From a virus, in the IMG/VR virus record IMGVR_UViG_3300036851_000804, positions 1 to 35,105 of that record: a DNA stretch of 35,105 nt. One strand, given 5' to 3'. The position numbers were made by a program, and so were the translations under genes. Below are positions 8,375 through 16,706 of this stretch, one piece after another (position 1 is the stretch's first letter; each line of letters opens with the position of its first letter). The notes under the pieces were generated by a model. That model was not told where the DNA came from. It made no database searches and worked only from the letters and a program-made list of their open reading frames with translations.

Positions 8375-8894
8375 AGGTCGCCTCGATGAAGCGCAGGATC
8401 TCGTCCCCCGGGCAGCCGGTGTTGCAGACGTAGCGGTGCCCCACGACCCAATCCCTGCCCGGGTACAGGTGCCGCAGGTTCGAGATCAGGTAGGACATCG
8501 CGTGAGCAGCCTCGGGGGAGAAGTCCACGCGGTTCGCCGTGTCGTTGCCGAGGAAGCAGAAGGCGTGGTAGCGGAGGTTCCCCTGGGACTCCTTCGCCGC
8601 GCCCGAGCAGCCCTGCCCGGCCGAGACGACGTGCCAGCCCCGGCCGACGAAGCAGTAGCCATGCCGGCAGACCAGGAAGTTGTAGGCGATGTCGCGGTAG
8701 CCGCGGGACTCCATGTGATAGCGCTGGATCCCGCGCACGCGCGGGCCGCACTTCACGTGATCGGCCTGCTCGTCCGCGTCGGAGGCGGTGTAGTGCACGC
8801 AGGCGCCCTTCATCCACGACGGGTCGAAGAAGGTCGGCGGGCTCGACGGCGGCGCCGCGCCCCACCCGAACCGAGAAACGACCTGGACGCTCAC
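8367..8894 (-). CDS. Endolysin: N-acetylmuramoyl-L-alanine amidase (type 2 / PGRP fold)
   Basis: A 175-residue amidase expected to cut the bond between muramic acid and L-Ala in peptidoglycan, releasing progeny. Zinc-ligand positions of the Amidase_2 family are visible: H34 (CVHYTAS), H153 (VVGHRY) and C161 (TGCPGD). There is no signal peptide or separate wall-binding domain. The protein has many Cys. The GTG start at 8894 overlaps the upstream 50-codon gene by GTGA, which fixes the start; the longer frame to 8975 is a shadow. Confidence 0.9.
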   Translation of the reverse strand: MSVQVVSRFGWGAAPPSSPPTFFDPSWMKGACVHYTASDADEQADHVKCGPRVRGIQRYHMESRGYRDIAYNFLVCRHGYCFVGRGWHVVSAGQGCSGAAKESQGNLRYHAFCFLGNDTANRVDFSPEAAHAMSYLISNLRHLYPGRDWVVGHRYVCNTGCPGDEILRFIEATYG

Positions 8895-9043
8895 GGCTTC
8901 GCCTCGATCAGCAGCAGCTGATCGGCCAAGTCGGCGAGCGCCTGCTCGATCCTGGAGAGGCGCTCGTCGAGCCAATGCAGGTGCTCGTGGACCGCGAGAA
9001 CCGAGTCCCCGTCGTGGGTGCTAGAGGCGTTCCCCTCGTCCAT
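8891..9043 (-). CDS. 50-residue helical protein coupled to the endolysin
   Basis: Starts ATG at 9043 (MDEGNASSTHDGDS) with an AGGGAG ribosome site upstream and ends in a GTGA overlap with the endolysin. Residues about 18-48 form a Leu/Glu-rich amphipathic helix (HLHWLDERLSRIEQALADLA). No membrane segment is seen, so it is not an ordinary holin. It may be a lysis-timing or tail-oligomerising peptide. Reality is supported by the overlap architecture used throughout this genome. Confidence 0.6.
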   Translation of the reverse strand: MDEGNASSTHDGDSVLAVHEHLHWLDERLSRIEQALADLADQLLLIEAKP

Positions 9044-9058
9044 GCTCTCCCTCCGTCC

Positions 9059-9976
9059 TTAGACGCCTGCCCCGACGGCGACGTATGACCAACTGATCGT
9101 GGAGAGGTCCGTCGCTGCCACGACCTCGGTGGGAGCCGGCTGCGCGACCGTGGAGGTGCCGTGGCCGTGCGTGTAGAGGAACGGTGCGGAGTGCGCGTGC
9201 GCTTCTCCGGATGCCGTCGTGCCCGTATTTATAGGGTGCGTATGGCTGTGAGCATGGTTGGCCTGTTGCGCGGTGCCTGCTCCGCCAGTGTCCACCGCTA
9301 AGGCATTGGATACGGGGCTCGTCGTGGCAGCAGATGAACTCATTGCCAGGCTACCGGGAGTATGTGTGTGCCCGGCCTCGCTCGCGACGTTCTGCAGCGC
9401 GCTCTGCGAGGTGACGCCTGTCGGCAGGGTGTTGAGCGCGGACGTGATCTGTGTCTCCCGCTGGATCTGCACCCGGATGAGCGCCTTCCCCACCGCAGGA
9501 GAGTCAAGCGCCGCGACCTCCGCGTAGCGAAAGCTCACGCCGGCAACAGGCATGAGCAGTACGGCTTTGAGTGAGGCGAAGCGGGCGGAGAGATCGAGGG
9601 TGAACCCGCCGGTGGTGTACGACGCCGGGCCCGTCACGGTCCCGTACTCGATCACCGCACGGGCCAGCACCGCGCCGGTGGAGTCCCGAATCGACGTCCC
9701 GCCGATCGCCGCCCCGTTGACGTTGAGCACGCCCGGGGCCACCCGCTCGAGGGTCGTGTCGGTTGCGCCCGTGCCGGTGCCCCACTTGAGCTTGCCGTCG
9801 GGGAAAATCGCGAAGCGGTTGAAAGCGTCGCCGGTGATTTTGAACGCGATGCCGAGCGTGGAGATCGACGCGCGCTGCAGGCCGGCGGCGCCACTGAAAA
9901 ATGCAATGACCTTGTCGGTGATGGACCCGGCTACCGGGATGGCCCCGAAGATCACATCGTTGATGTTCTCGCCCAT
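9059..9976 (-). CDS. Tail fibre / receptor-binding protein with HxH motifs
   Basis: A 305-residue protein. The N-terminal half has beta-type repeats with Gly/Asp turns (FAIFPDGKLKWGTGTGATD), as in virion-anchored fibres. The C-terminal third is rich in Ser/Thr/Ala and carries HTHT, HAHSHTH, HAHS and HGHG. HxH repeats in the T4 long tail fibre tip coordinate iron along a trimeric needle, so a metal-stabilised trimeric fibre is likely. GC looks lower between about 9200 and 9500 than in neighbours. The start overlaps the HNH gene stop by one base (TAATG). Confidence 0.7.
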   Translation of the reverse strand: MGENINDVIFGAIPVAGSITDKVIAFFSGAAGLQRASISTLGIAFKITGDAFNRFAIFPDGKLKWGTGTGATDTTLERVAPGVLNVNGAAIGGTSIRDSTGAVLARAVIEYGTVTGPASYTTGGFTLDLSARFASLKAVLLMPVAGVSFRYAEVAALDSPAVGKALIRVQIQRETQITSALNTLPTGVTSQSALQNVASEAGHTHTPGSLAMSSSAATTSPVSNALAVDTGGAGTAQQANHAHSHTHPINTGTTASGEAHAHSAPFLYTHGHGTSTVAQPAPTEVVAATDLSTISWSYVAVGAGV

Positions 9977-10410
9977 TAGTTCGTCCGTTCCAGGTAGCCC
10001 AGCAGGGCTCGGATGCGCGCCGAGTCATCGGCCAACAAGCCCAGCGCGCGATTGCACGAGTAGCACAAGAGTCCGCGGACCTTCCCCGTCAGATGGTCGT
10101 GATCGGCGTGAAGCCGACCCCTGCCATTCCCCGGTCCTCCGCAAGCAGCACAGACCCCGCCCTGTGCGGCAAGGACCGACTCGTAGTCCAGTCCCCATTT
10201 CCGTCGGTAGTGACTGTCGCTGATCCGGACCCGCTTGCGCGGGTAATCCCTACGGTGCCGCTCTGTGCTGCAGAAACGACAATAAGCTTGGCGGCCGCCG
10301 CGGGCGCCGCCCTGCCTGTACCAATCCCAGCGCGATCGGACCTGCCTGCATCTGCGGCAATAAAGCAGCTGGCCGAAGGCTGCCGGCGGCGTCGTGTACG
10401 GTCTAGCCAT
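9976..10410 (-). CDS. HNH endonuclease (endonuclease VII-like)
   Basis: A 144-residue nuclease. Zinc ligands appear as C18/C21 with C43/C46 in an N-terminal zinc ribbon and C86/C89 with C115/C118 around the catalytic DHDH (102-105), followed by TGKVRGLLC and N119, the classic recombination-endonuclease VII / HNH signature. It sits between tail genes, a common place for free-standing homing-type endonucleases in phages. ATG 10410 is preferred to GTG 10422 because GGAGG lies about six bases before it. Confidence 0.88.
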   Translation of the reverse strand: MARPYTTPPAAFGQLLYCRRCRQVRSRWDWYRQGGARGGRQAYCRFCSTERHRRDYPRKRVRISDSHYRRKWGLDYESVLAAQGGVCAACGGPGNGRGRLHADHDHLTGKVRGLLCYSCNRALGLLADDSARIRALLGYLERTN

Positions 10411-10455
10411 GTCGCCCTCCACGCTACCTGTCCCGCCCGCCGTTTCCGTGGGCGT

Positions 10456-12246
10456 CTAGCCCTTCTCGATGCGCTGCGCCTCCTCCCAGGCGAGCCTCGC
10501 CGCGTAGATCACCGGCGCCGGGTTGGAGCCCGACCCGGAGGCCGTGAACTTCACCCGGGCGTTGGTCAGGCCCCGCGAGGCCGTCGTCTTGCGCATGACC
10601 TGCGGAATGCTCGCCGAGCCCGACAGCGTGAAGGTCTCCGACTGGACCGAGCCGTCGAAATTCTCGAGGTCGACTTGGACGGTGCCGGTCCCCTGCGCGA
10701 TCACGACCAGCTCGCGGATGCGAACGATTCGGTTCGGGTCGTCCACGAACAGCGGTTGCGACTGCCAGGTGTAGGTCGTGGCGCCCTGCGCCGGCGTGTA
10801 GCCCTTGAGGAAGGTGCCGAGGCTTGTCCCGTCGTCGCTCACGAGCGGGACGGCCCCGTAGATGTAGCCGTTGACCGGGTTCACCTGCCAGATGTAGGGC
10901 GCGAAGGTGCTCGGGTCGTCCAGGCGCCACCAGGACTCGAGGTCGATGTCGTAGAGCCATCCGTTCGGGGCGAGCACCCAGCGCCCGTAGCCGGCGAAGC
11001 CGCCCTTGAAGTCGATGATGTTCGCGGTGTCGGGGTGAATCCAGAAATCCGGCGGCAGCTGCGGAGAGAGCAGGCGGGAGCCGTCGCCGCCGGCCCAGGC
11101 GTAGACCCCATCGCGGTTGCGCCCGTAGACGAAGCCGGCCGGCGTCGACGCGCCCTGACACTCGGTGCCGTTGGTCCCGATCACGCCGGGCAAGCGCCGC
11201 ACCAGCGGGAAGGTGATGTCGGCCTGCACCAGCACGGCGCCGCCCCAATGCTTTATCAGCAGCAGGTCGGAGGCGTTCAGCGACCCGGCCGCGCCGTAGC
11301 CGACGGTGATCTCGGGGGAGAACGACGCCGGGAGCGAGCCGTCGAGCGCGGTGTCGTTCACCTTCGTCCAATGGACCTCCTCGTTGGACTTCACCGCGTC
11401 GGTCGAGGTTGTCTGCCCATCCCATTGGTGCTTCAAGGTGTTGCGCGCGAGCACCACGAGCCGGTTCTGATGGAAGATCGGCACGCCGGCGAACGGGTCG
11501 CCGGCGGCGTAGCGGAACACGTTGTCGGCCGCCGGGGAAGCGGAGGGGTCGATGAACAGGTCGGTGTATTTCCGCCCCGTCGCGGTGGTGGCGAACAGCG
11601 AGGTCGCCAGCTCGTTCCACGAGGCCGCGACGACGACGAAGCCAGCCTGGGTCGGGTCGGCCGGTCGCAGGCGGCCCGACGTGAAGCGGGCGTGCCCGAG
11701 GAACGCCGCCGCACGGTTCTCCCTCGAGAGCGACTCGATCGACTGAGACTGGTTGGCAGGAGCGGCAGAGACTCCGAACGTGGAGTTGTTGTAGAGCCGG
11801 TCACGCAGCAGCACCGCCTTGCGGGTGTCCGATGTGGTGAGCCCGTTGATGCCCTCGAAGTGGAAGAAGAACTCGACCGGGTGCTTGGTCATATCGCGGA
11901 CGTCGAGCGGGTAGTAGAGCGGGACGGTGTTCGCCGGTGACGTGATGCCCGCCACGGAGACGATCGGGCCGTAGGAGAAGAAGCTCACCGACCATTGGGT
12001 TTGATTCGCGTCGATGCGGCCCGGTGAGATGCGCGCGTAGCTCACGTCCTGCCGGGGCAGCGGCCCGAGGCCGCCGGTCGGCAGCCCGATGCACCGGGAT
12101 GTCCCCGCCATCGAGGCGAGGCCCGCGGCGCCGGGCCCGTAGCCGGCGAGCGAGCCTCCGAGCCCGTGGTAGGCAAGGTTGTGAACGATCCCGCGGCGGA
12201 AGTCCGCCAGCTCGAGCCACCGGAGGCCGCGATCTTCTCTGCTCAT
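10456..12246 (-). CDS. Tail tube / nozzle hub protein (beta-propeller-like)
   Basis: A 596-residue protein rich in aromatic-Gly beta repeats (for example GFVYGRNRDGVYAWAGGDG and GYIYGAVPLVSDDGTSLG), consistent with a beta-propeller nozzle such as T7 gp12 or P22 gp10. The N-terminus (LRWLELADFRRGIVHN) is typical of tail proteins that dock on the adaptor. Together with the adaptor at 7345 and no tape-measure or sheath gene, it indicates a short non-contractile tail. Confidence 0.65.
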   Translation of the reverse strand: MSREDRGLRWLELADFRRGIVHNLAYHGLGGSLAGYGPGAAGLASMAGTSRCIGLPTGGLGPLPRQDVSYARISPGRIDANQTQWSVSFFSYGPIVSVAGITSPANTVPLYYPLDVRDMTKHPVEFFFHFEGINGLTTSDTRKAVLLRDRLYNNSTFGVSAAPANQSQSIESLSRENRAAAFLGHARFTSGRLRPADPTQAGFVVVAASWNELATSLFATTATGRKYTDLFIDPSASPAADNVFRYAAGDPFAGVPIFHQNRLVVLARNTLKHQWDGQTTSTDAVKSNEEVHWTKVNDTALDGSLPASFSPEITVGYGAAGSLNASDLLLIKHWGGAVLVQADITFPLVRRLPGVIGTNGTECQGASTPAGFVYGRNRDGVYAWAGGDGSRLLSPQLPPDFWIHPDTANIIDFKGGFAGYGRWVLAPNGWLYDIDLESWWRLDDPSTFAPYIWQVNPVNGYIYGAVPLVSDDGTSLGTFLKGYTPAQGATTYTWQSQPLFVDDPNRIVRIRELVVIAQGTGTVQVDLENFDGSVQSETFTLSGSASIPQVMRKTTASRGLTNARVKFTASGSGSNPAPVIYAARLAWEEAQRIEKG

Positions 12247-12247
12247 G

Positions 12248-12472
12248 TCACCATAGGTACTGCCACGCCGGGCCGCCGGTCGCCCATGCCCAGGTGATCG
12301 GCTTCGGCATCGGCTCCACGACCTCGATGATGAGGTTGAAGAAGCGCGCGTCAGGCGTCGAGACCGACTCCTCGACCGTCTCGACGTGCTCCTGGAAGAA
12401 GCGCGCGTCAGGCGTCGAGACCGACTCCTCGACCGTCTCGACGTGCTCCTGGAAGAAGCGCGCGTCGGTCAC
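12248..12472 (-). CDS. 74-residue protein built of 19-residue tandem repeats
   Basis: GTG start at 12472 overlaps the upstream stop by GTGA. Residues 3-45 consist of two identical copies of DARFFQEHVETVEESVSTP and the start of a third (DARFF). The C-terminus is Trp-rich (ITWAWATGGPAWQYLW). It lies directly before the tail-hub gene (one base), so a small tail component or spacer is possible. No family recognised. Confidence 0.7.
   Translation of the reverse strand: MTDARFFQEHVETVEESVSTPDARFFQEHVETVEESVSTPDARFFNLIIEVVEPMPKPITWAWATGGPAWQYLW
12338..12466. repeat. Perfect 57-bp tandem repeat, 2.3 copies
   Basis: Copy 1 is 12338-12394, copy 2 is 12395-12451 and a 15-base partial copy is 12452-12466. 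I see no mismatch between the full copies. The unit is 19 codons, so frame is kept. Confidence 0.93.
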
Positions 12473-13527
12473 GAGTCCCTCACCTTCTCCCCGAACTCGG
12501 CGGCGTCCACCTTCGCGCGCGTCCATCCGACGCCGCCGCCCTCTGAGATGCCGGAACCCTCGTCGGAGTTGTAAATCTGTCCGAACCAGGCGGCGCCGAA
12601 GCCGAGCTGCTCCGAGACGGACTCCGCGATGTTGTTGGGCGGGGTGCCCGAGCGACAGATGATCCGCCCGAACTTGGAGTTGGCCGCATCCGACTTGGCG
12701 GCCCAACAGAACGCCTGGATGAAGCTGATCGGGTCCGAGCCCGTGCCCCCGAGCGCCGTGAAGTCGTAGGTGTCCTTCGCGTCGGCCGTCGCGGAGAACA
12801 CGTACTCAGCCTCGCCGCGCCCGTCCTCGTCCACCTGCGACCAGTTGGCCCCGGTGTCGGTGCCGCCCCGGGAAAGATCGGTGAAGGTGCCCGGGGCGAT
12901 TGGCCTGAGAACGGAGACCTTGCGGTCGCCCTGGTAGTCGTTGGGCGCGGTGCCGTCGCCGTTCACAAGAGTCACATCGTCGATGTTCACAACTGTCGAA
13001 ATGTCCCCGAAGCGGACCTCGCCAATGGTCGCGTCGGTGCGTTTGGTGTCCACGTTCGTCGAGGAGAGCTCGGGGATGATGACTTCGTCCACCTTGACTT
13101 CGATGAGCCCGGTTGTGTCGTGGCAGATCATCTTGGCTTCGATGTGGTGCCCCTGGTTTGCGTTCCAGAAGTTGATGTCGGTCTGCTTCACCTCCGTGCT
13201 GTTGAGCCGGTTGGCCTGCAGTCTGCCGTCGCTGGTGACGTTGATGAGGAGATTCGTGTCGTTCGCGGTAACGTCGACGAACTCGAACAAGCGTCGAAAG
13301 CCGAGCGAGACGGGCTTGGCGTACATACCGGCGAACAGCGTCGCGTGACGCTTGGAGTCCCTGATGCGCCAAAACCATTGCTGGGTCGCCCCCCGCCCGT
13401 TGCGACCCTTCGCGGTGCTCAGAATGACGGCGACGCCGGCGTCGTTGATCGCGTGCCAGCGGCCGTCTTTGTAATCGACCCCGTTGGTGCCGGCGCTGTC
13501 GAAAGACTCGCACATGATCGCGCTCAT
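12469..13527 (-). CDS. Minor virion protein, possible concanavalin-like fold
   Basis: A 352-residue protein with alternating hydrophobic/polar beta strands, conserved-looking Trp/Gly turns and a repeated 'IDDVTLVNGDG' type segment around residues 190-200. The pattern (FAGMYAKPVSLGFRRLFEF ... HHIEAKMICHDTTGLIEVKVD) resembles LamG/ConA-like lectin domains common in phage surface proteins. Region 12940-13350 is visibly less GC-rich than its surroundings, hinting at exchange. It is coupled upstream by ATGA (13524-13527). Confidence 0.55.
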   Translation of the reverse strand: MSAIMCESFDSAGTNGVDYKDGRWHAINDAGVAVILSTAKGRNGRGATQQWFWRIRDSKRHATLFAGMYAKPVSLGFRRLFEFVDVTANDTNLLINVTSDGRLQANRLNSTEVKQTDINFWNANQGHHIEAKMICHDTTGLIEVKVDEVIIPELSSTNVDTKRTDATIGEVRFGDISTVVNIDDVTLVNGDGTAPNDYQGDRKVSVLRPIAPGTFTDLSRGGTDTGANWSQVDEDGRGEAEYVFSATADAKDTYDFTALGGTGSDPISFIQAFCWAAKSDAANSKFGRIICRSGTPPNNIAESVSEQLGFGAAWFGQIYNSDEGSGISEGGGVGWTRAKVDAAEFGEKVRDS

Positions 13528-13994
13528 GCCGCCCCCAGCCTGTAGACGCGCCGCAGCCCGATCGCCACGACCGCATCCGCCGCGGCGTTGGCTGTCTCGA
13601 CCTCGACCTCGAGCTTGTCATCCGGCGTCCAAAACGTCGTGTCGGCGATGGTGAGCTTCGCCACGGGGGAAAAGAACGCGCCGGCGGCGATCGTCGGCTT
13701 GGCGGAGACGACGTAGATCGACGTGCCGTTCTTCTGGATGTCCACCACGCATGAGCCGCCCGAGGGCGCGGTGTCCACGTTGACCCGCACGTCCTCGATC
13801 ATGGCGCGGAAGCTCGGCCGGTAGGACGGCTTCTTCACCCCCGTCGTGAGCGCTCCGGGCATGGTGAACAGCAACTCGGCCCGCGCGAGCAGCTTGTCCA
13901 AGAACTCGCCCTCGAAGGCGTGGCGAAGATGCGGGGCCTCGCCGCGGGACAGCTGCGGGTAGAGGTTCGCCTGGGGGTTCGGGTTGGAGGCCAT
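13524..13994 (-). CDS. Structural protein of unknown role
   Basis: A 156-residue protein. After a polar N-terminus (residues 1-50) it is beta-rich (VRVNVDTAPSGGSCVVDIQKNGTSIYVV), a pattern seen in small capsid-fibre or tail-spike base domains. It lies between a connector-region protein and the ConA-like protein, so it is probably a virion component. No family identified. Confidence 0.6.
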   Translation of the reverse strand: MASNPNPQANLYPQLSRGEAPHLRHAFEGEFLDKLLARAELLFTMPGALTTGVKKPSYRPSFRAMIEDVRVNVDTAPSGGSCVVDIQKNGTSIYVVSAKPTIAAGAFFSPVAKLTIADTTFWTPDDKLEVEVETANAAADAVVAIGLRRVYRLGAA

Positions 13995-13995
13995 C

Positions 13996-14316
13996 TCACT
14001 CCAGGTTGGGCGTGAGCAGGCGGTAGCCGAAGTCCCGCGCGGCCTCGAGCGCGTACACCCGCCCGCGCAGCTCGAACACCGACATCGACGCGGCGAGCGC
14101 GGCGGACTCCGCGTCGCGCTCGCGCTCGCTTACTCGCTCGGCGCCCGAGCCGTGCCAGCCGCCGACTTTCGCCTTGCGCTCCTCCGCGAGCGATCCCGCC
14201 AGCTCCTGATACGCGCCGTACAGCTCCGTGACGACGGCCGCCAGTCGGGCCACAAGCGCTGGCCTCGGCAGATGCGGCCACGTCTCGAGCTCATCGGCCA
14301 GTCTCAGCTCGCTCAT
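13996..14316 (-). CDS. Small helical protein, connector region
   Basis: A 106-residue, largely helical protein (ALVARLAAVVTELYGAYQELAGSLAEERKAKVGG). It overlaps the stop of the upstream Cys protein by 26 bases and is one base from the next start. No family recognised; possibly an assembly factor. Confidence 0.6.
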   Translation of the reverse strand: MSELRLADELETWPHLPRPALVARLAAVVTELYGAYQELAGSLAEERKAKVGGWHGSGAERVSERERDAESAALAASMSVFELRGRVYALEAARDFGYRLLTPNLE

Positions 14317-14740
14317 CTCCGCCTCCCGGTTCTTCGGACCTCGGGCGTGCGACGACGATGCTCACACGGGCCCTGCCCGCCCCGACGCGCTCCTTCGGCG
14401 TCCAGAACCGGCAGGTGTCCGAAGGCTTGATCGCGCCGTCCTCGTAGGGCCCCTCGATGATCTGGCACAGGTCAAGATCATCGGACGGGTCGGGGTCGTT
14501 GGGGTCGTACCCCGGCTTGGACGTGCCCCACACGATCCAGCGACAGGCTCCGCATTGGAAGGGCGCCGGGCCCGGGGCCACGTAGTTGGCGTCCGGCGCG
14601 CTCACCTTGGGCGCGGGCACCGCCCCGCGGCCCACGCCCGCGGCGGCAACGTCATCGGCGAGCTCGTCGGACGGACGGCCTCGGCGCTCGGAGCGCCGCG
14701 GGGCGGAGGCGAGCTCATCGGCGAGCTCGTCGCGCGGCAC
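14291..14740 (-). CDS. Cys-rich protein, possible metal site, head region
   Basis: A 149-residue protein. It begins with Asp/Glu-Leu-Ala repeats (DELADELASAPRR, DELADDVAA), followed at about 72-122 by CGACRW ... DLCQIIEG ... DTCRFW. This four-Cys layout resembles small phage proteins with a 'CGxCxxf ... C ... C' signature, annotated as zinc or high-potential iron-sulfur-like. The GTG at 14740 lies four bases after the upstream stop; the longer frame to 15010 is a shadow. The metal is not certain. Confidence 0.55.
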   Translation of the reverse strand: MPRDELADELASAPRRSERRGRPSDELADDVAAAGVGRGAVPAPKVSAPDANYVAPGPAPFQCGACRWIVWGTSKPGYDPNDPDPSDDLDLCQIIEGPYEDGAIKPSDTCRFWTPKERVGAGRARVSIVVARPRSEEPGGGDERAETGR

Positions 14741-14744
14741 GGAA

Positions 14745-15257
14745 CTACGAGCGGCTGCGCTTGGAGGCGCCGACGGGCACCTGGCGCGGCTCGTCCTCGG
14801 GGATGTCCTCCGCGGCGAGCTGCCCCGACTCCATCCGGTCGAGGCGCTCGCGGAGCTGGGTGAGCTCTGACTCGAGGCGCTTCTGATAGTCCAGGAGCAT
14901 CTCCTGCTCGCTGCCCGACTGAGGCGCGACGTGGCGGCCCTCGGGGTCATCCAGGAGGGTGATGTAGCGCTCGCCGGCGAGGGAGTAGACCTCGAGGTTC
15001 GGCCGGACACCGTTCCATTCCTCCGGCGTCATCGCCGCCCACCACCCGTACCGCCCCTTGATGCGTTTGAACTCGTCCGTGCGGGCCGTGATGCGACCGT
15101 CCGGGTGGTCGCGCAGGCCCGGGTGGCCCATCCAGCACCACACGGCCTCAAGCGGGACGAACATCTCCGCCCCTGGCGCGATCTCGAAGGGCTGGTTCGC
15201 GTACATGTCCACGAAGGTTTCCGCCCCCGCGTTTATGACCCGGACGACCTGCTGCAT
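14745..15257 (-). CDS. Capsid-region protein with C-terminal coiled coil
   Basis: A 170-residue protein. Residues 1-95 have mixed alpha/beta pattern with several Trp (AVWCWMGHPGLRDHPDG, RYGWWAAM); residues about 123-150 form a coiled coil (EMLLDYQKRLESELTQLRERL). It follows the decoration-like gene. It may be a head-completion or head-surface protein; no family recognised. Confidence 0.6.
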   Translation of the reverse strand: MQQVVRVINAGAETFVDMYANQPFEIAPGAEMFVPLEAVWCWMGHPGLRDHPDGRITARTDEFKRIKGRYGWWAAMTPEEWNGVRPNLEVYSLAGERYITLLDDPEGRHVAPQSGSEQEMLLDYQKRLESELTQLRERLDRMESGQLAAEDIPEDEPRQVPVGASKRSRS

Positions 15258-15271
15258 GGCTCCCCTTCCGA

Positions 15272-15697
15272 CTACATCTTCTGGACGTAGACGTCCACCA
15301 AGCTCGAGGCCGCCGCGGCGATGGCTACGCCGGTCACCTGGCCGATTGCGGTGGCGACCGAGGTGAACGTCGCGACGGAGCCGGCGGTCGTCCCCGAGCG
15401 CTGCACGAGTGCGTTCGCGGCGATCGCACCTTCGGCCTTCACCGACTTCACGACCCCGCGGGTAGCGATGGGTCCGACTTCACCGGCGGGAATGTCCTCG
15501 AGGGCGACGCCGATGACGAGCCGCGGCTCAACCGTCGTGGTCGCCTTGAGGATCTTGCCGGCCGTGTCGATGGAGACGACCATGCCCTTGTCGATCTGCG
15601 TCGACGTCTCCGCCGACTCGTAGAGCTCGTAGTCCAGCCCGGAGAACTTGTCGAGCCCGAAGGCACCCTCCGGGTTCGCGATCTGCGTGGTGGGCAT
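15272..15697 (-). CDS. Capsid decoration / stabilising protein (DUF2190-like)
   Basis: A 141-residue protein with small beta-barrel pattern: VVSIDTAGKILKATTTVEPRLVIGVALEDIPAGEVGPIATRG is typical of DUF2190-type capsid cement proteins. It sits immediately after the major capsid gene in transcription order, where decoration proteins usually are. Confidence 0.65.
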   Translation of the reverse strand: MPTTQIANPEGAFGLDKFSGLDYELYESAETSTQIDKGMVVSIDTAGKILKATTTVEPRLVIGVALEDIPAGEVGPIATRGVVKSVKAEGAIAANALVQRSGTTAGSVATFTSVATAIGQVTGVAIAAAASSLVDVYVQKM

Positions 15698-15716
15698 TTC
15701 CTGCTCCTCCTCCCGG

Positions 15717-16682
15717 CTACGCCTGAATGTTGGTGAACTTCACCTGTCTCGCGGCGTTGGTGAGCACGAGGTTGCCCGCCCACAGCAGCTTCGCCACCAT
15801 CGCGTCCTGGTTCACGGGGATCTGGAAGTCCTCCACGTAGAAGTCGGCGCGCGGCGACACGCAGAAGGACAGGTAGTCCTCGTTCAGCATGAACAGGTGG
15901 TTCGCCGGCACGTGCGAGTCCACCACCCACGGCACGCCGTTGAACAGCAGGTTCGTGAACCCGGCCTGCGCGAGCTGCTCGTCGTGGCCGGCCGGCTCCG
16001 ACGGGAAGCGCTGGCCGGAGGTGTTCAGGTTCCAGTAGATGTCGTACACGCCCTGCGTGGAAACCTGGATCGTCGGGTGCCGCCCGCCCTCCGACCCCGC
16101 ACCGAACTTCGCCTGCAGCTTCGACAGCGTGATCCCCGAGCCGCCGGTGTAGGCGGTGGTGTCCACCTGGGACTTCCACCAGGTGTCGGTCGAGCGCGTG
16201 ATGCCGGCGTAGCTGGCCAGGACGGTCGTGTCGTCCACGGCCCCCTTGAAGCCGTCGAGCTTCTTCGTGTTGGTCGTGCCGTCGGAGAACAGCCCGTCGC
16301 CCAAGATGTCGGCGAGCTCCATCTGCGCCTGCGCGAAATACTGCTTGATGAAGTTCGCGATCGCGATGGGCTGGTCGGTCTTGATGAGCGTCAGCCCGTC
16401 CACCGTCACGGGGACGTACGCCTGCTTCCAGTCCCACACGCCGTTCTTCACGGCGTCGGTGGGAGTCGTGTCGAGCAAGTCGAGCCCGGTGTACCAGCCG
16501 CCGGCCGCCATCTTCGCGTACATGAGCGGCGCCTCGATCTGCGTGCCGCCCTGAACGAGCTTCTTGTTCGCGCGGGTGAGCCGGAAGAAGATCAGGTTCG
16601 ACTTGTAGATGTTGTCGGTTATTTGCGGCAGGATGTAGCGGCGCGCGATGCTCGTCACTACGTTCGTCCCGATGGCAGCCAT
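15717..16682 (-). CDS. Major capsid protein
   Basis: A 321-residue protein. The N-terminus (VVTSIARRYILPQITDNIYKSN), a Gly/Trp-rich E-loop region at about 45-70 and a C-terminal domain with 'NLLFNGVPWVVDSHVPANHLFMLNEDYL' (about 240-275) match HK97-fold major capsid proteins of tailed phages. Gene order scaffold, capsid, decoration supports this. The fold is inferred from pattern and context. Confidence 0.88.
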   Translation of the reverse strand: MAAIGTNVVTSIARRYILPQITDNIYKSNLIFFRLTRANKKLVQGGTQIEAPLMYAKMAAGGWYTGLDLLDTTPTDAVKNGVWDWKQAYVPVTVDGLTLIKTDQPIAIANFIKQYFAQAQMELADILGDGLFSDGTTNTKKLDGFKGAVDDTTVLASYAGITRSTDTWWKSQVDTTAYTGGSGITLSKLQAKFGAGSEGGRHPTIQVSTQGVYDIYWNLNTSGQRFPSEPAGHDEQLAQAGFTNLLFNGVPWVVDSHVPANHLFMLNEDYLSFCVSPRADFYVEDFQIPVNQDAMVAKLLWAGNLVLTNAARQVKFTNIQA

Positions 16683-16706
16683 TACCTAGACCTCCCGGTC
16701 CCCCTT

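Noticed and set aside
10093-11940. 615-codon open frame on the plus strand
   Set aside because: It is antisense to the HNH and tail-hub genes, with shadow-like composition.
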